The position numbers and the translations under genes are program-made. 7,530 nt of DNA from UBA724 sp964229545 (GTDB lineage Bacteria > Bacteroidota > Bacteroidia > Flavobacteriales > Flavobacteriaceae), in NCBI GenBank assembly GCA_964229545.1, contig CAXRDP010000083.1, positions 1 to 7,530 of the forward strand, in the 5' to 3' direction. Positions 1 to 5,221 of the stretch are shown here, one piece after another (within the stretch, counting starts at the first letter, position 1; each line of letters opens with the position of its first letter). The notes below the pieces were generated by a model. The model was not told the origin of the DNA and searched no databases. It saw nothing but the letters and a program-made list of their open reading frames with translations.

Positions 1-1146
1 GAAAGATTCATAAATCCCCCCATCACTACCAAACAACAGGTAATTGGGGTCATTGGCCTTAAATGTCAACGAGTGATTATCCGAATGTTTGTTGGTCTCT
101 TTCATGGTGTAAAAAGTCTTCCCCCCATCTTCAGAAACCAAGGCACGCACGTTCATCAGATAAATACGGTCAAAATGGTGTGGCGAGGCAACCAATTCTT
201 GGTAATAGTGGGGGCCTGTACCTCCCGAAACCGTATCGGACATTTTTACCCAACTGCCACCGCTGTCAGAAGAGCGATAGACAGCACCTTTGCGTCTGTC
301 AAGCTCAATGGCCGCATATAACACATTGGGTTTTATGGGTGAAATGGCCAATCCTATTTTTCCCATATTGGATTTGGGCAAGCCATTATCGATTTTTGCC
401 CAAGTCTCGCCGCCGTCCACACTCTTATACAAAGATGTGCCCGGACCACCCCCCATATGAGCAGCTACATTGCGATGGCGTTGCCAACTGGCCGCATACA
501 ATACATCGGGATTGGTGGGGTCAATGACCAAATCGGTAACCCCTGTCCATTCGTTGATTTCAAGGGTGTTTCGCCATGACTGACCCCCATCAGTGGACTT
601 GTACAAACCACGCTCACCACCAGAACTCCAAAGGGGCCCTTGAGAAGCCACCCAAATGGTATCAGAATCGTCAGGATGGACAATGATTTTGGAGATGTGT
701 TCAGACTTTTTGAGACCCATTTCTGTCCATGAAGCGCCTGCGTCTTTGGACACATATACACCATGACCAATACCGACATGGCGGCCACCCACATTTTCAC
801 CCGTACCTAGCCAAACAACGGCAGGGTTGCTAGGATCTATGGTAATACAGCCTGTGGAATAAAACGGCTGGTCGTCAGTGAGGGGTGTCCAGGTCGTTCC
901 TGCGTTGGTGGTTTTCCAAGTTCCACCCGAGCCTACAGCAACATACCAAATACTCTCGTTGGTCGGATCGATGGCGATGTCAGCTATCCGTCCCGACATA
1001 AAAGCGGGGCCGATACTTCTAAATTCGAAACCGCCTAAGGCGGCCTCAAGGGGATTTTTTTCTTTTTCCTCCTCTTGAGCTTGAAGCCCAAGGGTAAATG
1101 CGAAAAGCATAAAAACGATGGATAGTAAACTTGTCTGGAGTTTCAT
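1..1146 (-). CDS. Secreted BNR/sortilin (VPS10)-like beta-propeller protein, N-terminal part
   Basis: This is an open frame of 382 codons without a stop that runs off the left edge, so the C-terminus is missing. ATG at 1146-1144 begins a signal peptide: MK, a hydrophobic stretch to about residue 20, and a likely signal peptidase I cut at LQA|QEEE (A23). After a short charged linker comes FRSIGPAFMSGRIADIAIDP (about 42-61), typical of large exported propeller proteins. BNR/Asp-box motifs of the S-x-D-x-G-x-x-W type recur at residues 78-86 (KTTNAGTTW), 133-140 (SKDAGASW), 183-191 (KSTDGGQSW), 241-249 (KSVDGGETW), 291-299 (RSSDSGGSW) and 338-345 (SEDGGKTF). They alternate with IDPTNP-type strands, as in a beta-propeller. 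Family members are usually about 1000 residues and are often labelled glycosyl hydrolase or VPS10-domain protein, although a sialidase-like activity is not implied. Location is probably periplasmic or outer surface; the substrate is unknown. It is divergent from the SRPBCC gene. Confidence 0.9.
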   Translation of the reverse strand, partial: MKLQTSLLSIVFMLFAFTLGLQAQEEEKEKNPLEAALGGFEFRSIGPAFMSGRIADIAIDPTNESIWYVAVGSGGTWKTTNAGTTWTPLTDDQPFYSTGCITIDPSNPAVVWLGTGENVGGRHVGIGHGVYVSKDAGASWTEMGLKKSEHISKIIVHPDDSDTIWVASQGPLWSSGGERGLYKSTDGGQSWRNTLEINEWTGVTDLVIDPTNPDVLYAASWQRHRNVAAHMGGGPGTSLYKSVDGGETWAKIDNGLPKSNMGKIGLAISPIKPNVLYAAIELDRRKGAVYRSSDSGGSWVKMSDTVSGGTGPHYYQELVASPHHFDRIYLMNVRALVSEDGGKTFYTMKETNKHSDNHSLTFKANDPNYLLFGSDGGIYESF

Positions 1147-1211
1147 TTGTAGAAGTTTTAGGATTTGACACAAAGGCTTAAATGTACAAAATTTAACATT
1201 TGATTGGGACT

Positions 1212-1239
1212 TTGTTTCTATTTCATATGACTATTTTTA
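1212..1239 (+). promoter_or_regulatory. Candidate Bacteroidota promoter for the SRPBCC gene
   Basis: TTG at 1212-1214, a 17-base spacer, then TATTTTTA at 1232-1239. This matches 7 of 8 positions of the Bacteroidota TAnnTTTG element at the expected spacing. It lies 24 bases before the ATG at 1264, in the 117-bp divergent intergenic region. The A/T-rich context makes chance matches fairly likely, hence the modest confidence. Confidence 0.4.
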
Positions 1240-1263
1240 TAATTCAAAACACAACAAACAAAA

Positions 1264-1698
1264 ATGACGAGGATGTCAACCATCACATTCGAGCAAAATT
1301 TCTCTGTGCCAAGAGATATGGTTTGGCAATGCTTGACACAACTTCCTCACATAAAAAAATGGTGGTTTTCTCAAATTCGAGCCTTTGAATCGCATGTGGG
1401 TTTTCAAACACGTTTTACGGTAAATTATGAAGGGGACAAGTATGTTCATCTGTGGGAAGTCTTGGAAAGCATTCCTCAAGAAAAATTGGTCATAGACTGG
1501 CGATATGCCAACTACCCTGGCAAAGCCTATGCCCAATTCGAACTCCAAAGAACTCCTTCCGGATCGCTGTTGACTTTTACTTCTGATGTGTTGGAATTTT
1601 TTCCCAACCATAAAGTATTTAGCCGTGCCAGTATGCTCAATGGGTGGAAGACCCTTTTGCAAGAAAGATTGCCTGAATACGTTCAAAAAAATAACTGA
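1264..1698 (+). CDS. SRPBCC / AHSA1-like (START-fold) domain protein
   Basis: This encodes 144 residues, the usual size of a single-domain SRPBCC protein of the AHSA1 (Hsp90 ATPase activator homologue) type. These helix-grip folds have a hydrophobic cavity for small ligands. Visible order: first strand TITFEQNFSVP (6-16), helix with the family-like pattern VW-x-x-L...IKKWW (20-34), strands around FQTRFTVNY (47-55), YVHLWEVLESIP (60-71), LVIDWRY (75-81), and a long C-terminal helix from about residue 121 containing NGWK and LPEYV. There is no signal peptide, so it should be cytoplasmic. ATG at 1264 and ATG at 1273 (M4) are both possible starts; neither has a well-spaced Shine-Dalgarno, and 1264 is the longer choice. 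It ends in TGA 34 bases before rlmD. The ligand or function cannot be told from sequence. Confidence 0.82.
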   Translation: MTRMSTITFEQNFSVPRDMVWQCLTQLPHIKKWWFSQIRAFESHVGFQTRFTVNYEGDKYVHLWEVLESIPQEKLVIDWRYANYPGKAYAQFELQRTPSGSLLTFTSDVLEFFPNHKVFSRASMLNGWKTLLQERLPEYVQKNN

Positions 1699-1718
1699 TT
1701 TTTCTGACTCAATAGCCC

Positions 1719-1726
1719 TATTTTTG
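1719..1726 (+). promoter_or_regulatory. -7 element TATTTTTG just upstream of rlmD
   Basis: An exact TAnnTTTG match lies only 5 bases before the rlmD ATG at 1732, in the gap after the SRPBCC stop. No clear TTG is present at the -33 position. Transcription in this phylum usually starts several bases after the element, so the start would fall at or next to the ATG, giving an almost leaderless mRNA for the rlmD-DUF6452-DUF6048 unit. Confidence 0.6.
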
Positions 1727-1731
1727 CGCTG

Positions 1732-3132
1732 ATGAAACGCAAACGGCTAGAAAAATTACCTATCACAGGAATCGCCACCAAAGGCAAAGCTCTTGCTCGC
1801 ACAGATGAGGGGTTGGTTGTATTTGTTCAGGGTGCTGTTCCGGGTGACATCGCAGATGTAGAGGTTTACAAAAAAAGACGAAGCTATGCAGAGGGGCGTG
1901 TGGCGCAACTGATTAGCCCAAGTCCTGACCGCATCGACCCTGTATGTGAACATTTTGGTGTCTGTGGGGGATGTCAGTGGCAACACCTCAACTACCAAGC
2001 CCAACTGCAACACAAACAACAAGAAGTCACAGACAACTTGCAGCGAATCGGAGGGCTAGAATTTCCTGAACCTTCCCCAACCCTTGGAAGTAAAAATGCT
2101 TTTGGCTACAGAAACAAAATGGAATACAGTTTTTCCAACCGCCGCTGGCTTACACAAGAGGAAATTCAGGGTGAATCTACGCTCGAACGCAATGCCTTAG
2201 GATTCCACAAGCCAGGTATGTGGGACAAGGTGGTGGACATCAACAGCTGTCATCTTCAAGCTGAGCCGGCCAATGACATTCGGAATTTTGTGCGCGACTA
2301 CAGCATTGCTCATCAGCTAGACTTTTTTGATCACAGAAATAAAAGCGGATTCCTCCGTACCATGATGATTCGAAATACATCCTTAGGACAATGGATGGTC
2401 GTGATTCAATTTTTTAAAGAAGACCCTCAAGCAAGAACAGCTTTGTTGGACGCCTTGGTGGAAGCATTTCCTCAGATAAACTCACTTCACTACGTTATCA
2501 ACAGCAAACCCAATGACAGCATATATGACCAAGACATCATCTGCTATCATGGAGAGCCATATGTTGAGGAACAAATGGATGGCTTGGTATTTCGCATCAC
2601 CCCTAAAGCCTTTTATCAAACCAATTCAGCACAGGCTTATGAACTCTATAAAATCGTTCGTAAGCAAGCCCAACTCACCGGCACCGAACGTGTATATGAT
2701 TTGTACACTGGTCTGGGGACCATTGCTCAGTTTGTTGCCAAAGATGCGGCCTATGTGGTAGGTGTTGAGTCAGTACCCGAAGCCATAGATGCGGCCAAAG
2801 AAAACGCCTCACGAAACCAATTGAGCAACACCTTTTTTGAAGTCGGTGACATGAAAAAAGTGTTCAATGATGATTTTGTGTCGCGACACGGCCTGCCAGA
2901 TGTGGTTATCACAGACCCGCCTCGTGATGGAATGCACAAAGATGTGGTGCATCAACTGCTAAAACTCCAGCCCAAACGCATTGTGTATGTAAGTTGCAAT
3001 CCGGCCACCCAAGCTCGTGATTTGGCATTGATGAAGGACGAATATAAAGTAATGGAAGTTCAACCCGTGGATATGTTTCCGCACACCCAACACGTCGAAA
3101 ATGTCGTACTTTTGGAACGTATCCATGGATAA
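1732..3132 (+). CDS. rlmD: 23S rRNA (uracil-C5)-methyltransferase RlmD/RumA family
   Basis: This 466-residue SAM-dependent enzyme makes 5-methyluridine in 23S rRNA (U1939 in E. coli numbering). Some homologues outside proteobacteria (RlmCD) also modify U747, and sequence alone does not decide which applies here. Domains: an N-terminal TRAM-like RNA-binding region (about 7-62); a 4Fe-4S site from C72, C78 and C81 (VCEHFGVCGGC) with C173 (NSCHL); a central RNA-binding domain; then a Rossmann methyltransferase domain. Visible signatures are FYQTNSAQAYELY (294-306), SAM motif YDLYTGLGT (322-330), TDPPRDG (394-400), the catalytic nucleophile C422 in YVSCNPATQARD, and the general base E456 in HVENVVLL. 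All key residues are present and length is normal. The start is the first ATG and matches the expected N-terminus. Its 3' end overlaps the next gene by 8 bases, which suggests co-translation. Confidence 0.95.
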   Translation: MKRKRLEKLPITGIATKGKALARTDEGLVVFVQGAVPGDIADVEVYKKRRSYAEGRVAQLISPSPDRIDPVCEHFGVCGGCQWQHLNYQAQLQHKQQEVTDNLQRIGGLEFPEPSPTLGSKNAFGYRNKMEYSFSNRRWLTQEEIQGESTLERNALGFHKPGMWDKVVDINSCHLQAEPANDIRNFVRDYSIAHQLDFFDHRNKSGFLRTMMIRNTSLGQWMVVIQFFKEDPQARTALLDALVEAFPQINSLHYVINSKPNDSIYDQDIICYHGEPYVEEQMDGLVFRITPKAFYQTNSAQAYELYKIVRKQAQLTGTERVYDLYTGLGTIAQFVAKDAAYVVGVESVPEAIDAAKENASRNQLSNTFFEVGDMKKVFNDDFVSRHGLPDVVITDPPRDGMHKDVVHQLLKLQPKRIVYVSCNPATQARDLALMKDEYKVMEVQPVDMFPHTQHVENVVLLERIHG

Positions 3133-3583
3133 AAAAATCTTTTTTTTGTTGGTCTTAGCTTCAGTTCTTAGCTGTGAGCCTGATGATATTTGTGAGAGTT
3201 CCATACCAGACACGCCAGCCTTGGTCATCCGGTTGTATGACGCTGCACAACCTGACCAACTTAAGCCGATTGGCAGTTTGACAGCCACTGGGCAAGGCTT
3301 GGAAACTTCCTTGGTTTTTCAGCAAACCGACTCCATTACTTTGCCGTTGCGTGTGACACAAAACCAAACAGATTTTACTTTGGCCACGGAAGATATTGAA
3401 GACATGCTGAAGATTCAATACATCCCCTCTGATAAATACATCAGCAGGGCTTGTGGTTTTAAAACTGTGTTTTCTATCAATAACATTCAAATCGAAGAAC
3501 CCAAAAACTGGATTCAGTCCATTGAGTTGATAACGTCCGAAGTGGTTCATGACAGTCTCGCCCATGTTAAGATATTTCATTAG
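3125..3583 (+). CDS. DUF6452 family lipoprotein
   Basis: This encodes 152 residues from ATG 3125. An upstream in-frame start at 3101 exists, but it would bury the signal sequence behind eight residues, so 3125 is preferred. MDKK followed by a hydrophobic core and VLSC gives a type II (lipoprotein) signal, with lipidated C17 followed by EPDDIC. Two more cysteines, C23 and C110 (in ISRACGFKTVF), could form a disulfide. The pattern CEPDDIC, then DTPALVIRLYD, then ISRACGFK near the C-terminus agrees with the Bacteroidota family DUF6452 as I remember it. The function is unknown; it should sit in the envelope. The ATG lies inside the last codons of rlmD (8-base overlap, ATGGATAA) and the 3' end overlaps the DUF6048 gene, so the three genes are probably one transcript. 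Confidence 0.85.
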   Translation: MDKKIFFLLVLASVLSCEPDDICESSIPDTPALVIRLYDAAQPDQLKPIGSLTATGQGLETSLVFQQTDSITLPLRVTQNQTDFTLATEDIEDMLKIQYIPSDKYISRACGFKTVFSINNIQIEEPKNWIQSIELITSEVVHDSLAHVKIFH

Positions 3584-4253
3584 TCTACTTATCCTTTCCG
3601 CACAACTTGTTGGGGCGCAAGACAGCATCCCCAAGATCGAGCGCTACGGACTTCGTGTGGGAGTTGACATGAGCAAGCCCATCCGCGCCATGGTGGAAGA
3701 CGGATACAAGGGGTTGGAGCTTACCGCTGACTACAGAATAAGCAGAAACCTCTATGTGGCTGGAGAGATTGGGACGGAAGAAAAAAGAGTCACAAGCGAG
3801 GTTTTGGATTTTAAAACATCTGGGAGTTACCTAAAGGTGGGGGTTGACATCAACACCTACAAAAACTGGATAGGAATGGAAAACCAAATACTCGTAGGTT
3901 TTCGACTGGGACTAAGTGCACATCAACAAGAATTGCTGGGTTACACCATCAGCCAAAAAAATCAATACTGGGAAGAACCCTTAGACGTAATGTTGGCATC
4001 TACCCAAAAATCTGATGGTTTGAGTGGGCAGTGGATTGAGTTTTTGATTGGGGTGAAAGCCGAATTGATGCGTAATTTCTACATGGGGCTAAGTGTGCGT
4101 ATGCACCATTTACTCAACGACACAAGACCTTCAAATTTTGACAATCTCTATATTCCCGGATTCAATCGGGTATCAGACTTTGGTCCTTGGGGCGTGGGAC
4201 TCAATTATACCGTGATGTACCAACTCCCTTTGTACAAAAAACAAGTCAAGTAG
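3564..4253 (+). CDS. DUF6048 family exported protein
   Basis: This encodes 229 residues from ATG 3564. An in-frame ATG at 3549 would add MTVSP ahead of the signal sequence and is less likely. The N-terminus MLRYFISLLILSAQLVGAQD is a signal peptide with probable cleavage after GA|Q. Alternating polar and hydrophobic strands with aromatic ends (for example YGLRVGVDMSKPIR, KGLELTADYRISRNLYVAGEIG, YLKVGVDINTY, NFYMGLSVRM, GVGLNYTVMYQLPL) suggest a small outer-membrane beta-barrel or beta-rich envelope protein; this is inferred from sequence pattern only. The string NFDNLYIPGFNR fits my memory of DUF6048 members from Flavobacteriia. The start overlaps the end of the DUF6452 gene by 20 bases. No clear intrinsic terminator follows. 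Function is unknown; pairing with the lipoprotein suggests a shared envelope role. Confidence 0.82.
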   Translation: MLRYFISLLILSAQLVGAQDSIPKIERYGLRVGVDMSKPIRAMVEDGYKGLELTADYRISRNLYVAGEIGTEEKRVTSEVLDFKTSGSYLKVGVDINTYKNWIGMENQILVGFRLGLSAHQQELLGYTISQKNQYWEEPLDVMLASTQKSDGLSGQWIEFLIGVKAELMRNFYMGLSVRMHHLLNDTRPSNFDNLYIPGFNRVSDFGPWGVGLNYTVMYQLPLYKKQVK

Positions 4254-4294
4254 GTAGTTTTATAGGTTTCTTGGGACAAATACTTGTACCCCCA

Positions 4295-4324
4295 TTGATA
4301 AGTCAGAAAAAAAGTATAATTTTG
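4295..4324 (+). promoter_or_regulatory. rplS promoter (TTG-N19-TAATTTTG)
   Basis: TTG at 4295-4297, a 19-base spacer, and an exact TAnnTTTG match (TAATTTTG) at 4317-4324 make the best-formed promoter in the window. The bases after it (CACTCC) are identical to those after the icd -7 element. The predicted transcript start is close to 4331, where the leader hairpin begins. Confidence 0.75.
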
Positions 4325-4330
4325 CACTCC

Positions 4331-4372
4331 CTTGGGCCAACCGCTGACGAAGGACGTGAATGTTGCCTCGAG
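4331..4372 (+). promoter_or_regulatory. Structured 5' leader of rplS, candidate autoregulatory RNA
   Basis: Bases 4331-4341 (CTTGGGCCAAC) pair with 4362-4372 (GTTGCCTCGAG). This gives 10 pairs, including two G-U, plus one C-C mismatch at 4337/4366. Inside is an asymmetric internal loop and a small apical hairpin, ACG (4347-4349)/CGT (4355-4357), closing the loop AAGGA. The structure begins about where transcription should start and is followed by an A/T-rich tract (4373-4393) leading to the GTG start. Ribosomal-protein leaders that bind their own product are well known, and I believe an L19 leader has been proposed in Flavobacteria by comparative genomics, though I cannot confirm it is this one. 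The stem followed by six T (4376-4381) could alternatively act as an attenuator. Confidence 0.6.
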
Positions 4373-4393
4373 TAATTTTTTAATTTTTCTATT

Positions 4394-4744
4394 GTGGAAA
4401 GTTTAGTACAATTTGTTCAAGACGCGTTTGTCGAGAAAAAAACATTTCCTTCATTTCAGTCAGGTGACACCATTACGGTTTACTACGAGATTCGTGAAGG
4501 TGAAAAAGTGAGAACCCAGTTTTTTAAAGGAGTAGTTGTTCAAATCAAAGGCACTGGAACTACCAAAACTTTTACCATTCGTAAAATGTCTGGCACGGTT
4601 GGTGTTGAACGTATTTTTCCGTTCAATTTGCCTACCATTCAAAAAATTGAGGTCAACAGCCGCGGTAAAGTACGCCGCTCCAGAATTTTCTACTTCCGTG
4701 AGTTGCGCGGTAAAAAAGCCCGTATCAAGGAACGTAAAAATTAA
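4394..4744 (+). CDS. rplS: 50S ribosomal protein bL19
   Basis: This encodes 116 residues, normal for bL19 (E. coli about 115), a structural protein at the interface of the two ribosomal subunits. Family-defining stretches are GDTITVYYEIREGEK (24-38), RTQFFKGVVVQIKGTGTTKTF, TIRKMSGTVGVERIFPFN and the basic end GKVRRSRIFYFRELRGKKARI. The start is GTG at 4394, giving MESLVQFVQDAF, which is where the family begins. An in-frame TAA at 4373 and the lack of any ATG between leave no upstream alternative except a rare ATT at 4391. In many bacteria rplS ends the rpsP-rimM-trmD-rplS operon; here it stands alone with its own promoter, leader and terminator. Confidence 0.97.
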   Translation: MESLVQFVQDAFVEKKTFPSFQSGDTITVYYEIREGEKVRTQFFKGVVVQIKGTGTTKTFTIRKMSGTVGVERIFPFNLPTIQKIEVNSRGKVRRSRIFYFRELRGKKARIKERKN

Positions 4745-4764
4745 TTTACAAAAACGTGTTCAAA

Positions 4765-4797
4765 AGCCCTCTGTCATCCGACAGGGGGCTTTTTTTT
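4765..4797 (+). terminator. Intrinsic terminator of rplS
   Basis: AGCCCTCTGTC (4765-4775) pairs with GACAGGGGGCT (4780-4790) over 11 positions with one G-U, loop ATCC, followed by a run of T to 4797. The A run before the stem could extend the pairing. It lies 20 bases after the rplS stop and before the promoter of the GIY-YIG gene, so rplS is monocistronic. Confidence 0.93.
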
Positions 4798-4806
4798 ATA
4801 AGTTAC

Positions 4807-4839
4807 TTGGCTCCAACCCTCTCAATCTCTCTATATTTG
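4807..4839 (+). promoter_or_regulatory. Promoter of the GIY-YIG gene
   Basis: An exact TAnnTTTG match (TATATTTG) at 4832-4839 is preceded by TTG at 4807-4809 with a 22-base spacer, somewhat long. It lies 19 bases before the ATG at 4859, supporting that ATG as the true start of the interrupted gene and suggesting that the gene is still transcribed. Confidence 0.55.
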
Positions 4840-4858
4840 GAAGACCCAACCTCATCCT

Positions 4859-5155
4859 ATGAAAACTGCATGGACCTACATATTGGAATGTGCTGATGGC
4901 AGCTACTACACTGGCGCCACTTCCAATATCGGCAGAAGACTTTGACAACACCATTCGGGTACCCACACAAAGGCCTACACTTACAAGCGCAGACCCTTAC
5001 GGCTGGCTTATTGGAGCGAGCACAAATGCTTACTCAAAGCATTTCTTCATGAAAAGAAAATTAAAAGATTGTCTAAAGCCCACAAAAAGGCCTTGGTTGA
5101 TTTGCATGAAAATCAATTAAAACATCTGAAAACTAACAATTTAGTAACAAAATAA
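4859..5155 (+). pseudogene. GIY-YIG nuclease-family (UvrC N-terminal-like) gene interrupted by an in-frame TGA
   Basis: From ATG 4859 the frame reads MKTAWTYILECADGSYYTG...IGRRL, then TGA (4943-4945, codon 29). It continues without another stop as QHHSGTHTKAYTYKRRPLRL... to TAA at 5153-5155. The total of 98 codons is the usual size of stand-alone GIY-YIG proteins. Family features span the stop: YIL (7-9) and YTG (17-19) in place of GIY and YIG, the catalytic-type R27, H31/H32, the YKRRP segment (42-46), the metal-ligand-type E65 in HEKKIK, and a basic C-terminal helix. Homologues I remember often carry Trp at the interrupted position (RRLWxH), so TGG to TGA is the simplest explanation. Other genes here use TGA as stop and TGG as Trp, so a changed genetic code is excluded. 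This could be a recent nonsense mutation, a sequencing error, or leaky readthrough (context UGA-C). Confidence 0.85.
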
Positions 5156-5195
5156 ATTAATTACTTTCTGGCTGTGTGAATCCTTGAGTCGGTTG

Positions 5196-5203
5196 TATAT
5201 TTG
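5196..5203 (+). promoter_or_regulatory. -7 element TATATTTG of icd
   Basis: An exact TAnnTTTG match 18 bases before the icd ATG. A proper -33 TTG at 17-20 bases is not seen (GTG at 5176-5178 is the nearest). The following bases CACTCC repeat those after the rplS element. Confidence 0.65.
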
Positions 5204-5221
5204 CACTCCAAAAATGCAATT

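Noticed and set aside
63..800. Plus- and minus-strand open frames of 80-150 codons inside the propeller gene
   Set aside because: They are other-frame readings of the minus-strand gene, which is continuous with clear BNR motifs; the alternative products show no domain character.
1179..1195. Minus-strand promoter for the propeller gene (TACATTTA or TAAATTTTG)
   Set aside because: Neither matches TAnnTTTG exactly and no TTG lies at the right distance upstream; a promoter must be nearby but I cannot place it.
1276..1686. Minus-strand 136-codon open frame opposite the SRPBCC gene
   Set aside because: The plus-strand product has a recognisable fold pattern; the minus product does not, and no promoter or start context supports it.
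4273..4291. Possible hairpin GGGACAA / TTGT-A-CCC after the DUF6048 gene as a terminator
   Set aside because: It has a bulge and is not followed by a T run; the sequence after it leads straight into the rplS promoter.
4360..4383. Seven-codon upstream ORF (MLPRVIF) in the rplS leader, preceded by AAGGA five bases earlier
   Set aside because: The AAGGA is better explained as the apical loop of the leader hairpin; Shine-Dalgarno use is weak in this phylum and nothing shows translation.
4943..4945. TGA as a recoded sense codon (altered genetic code or selenocysteine)
   Set aside because: The SRPBCC gene ends in TGA, tryptophans here are TGG, GIY-YIG proteins have no selenocysteine at this place, and no SECIS-like hairpin is evident right after it.
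4890..5120. Open frame of 76 codons overlapping the GIY-YIG gene
   Set aside because: It is a different frame from the GIY-YIG motifs, with a composition typical of a frame-shifted shadow; it only looks like the gene because the true frame has a TGA.
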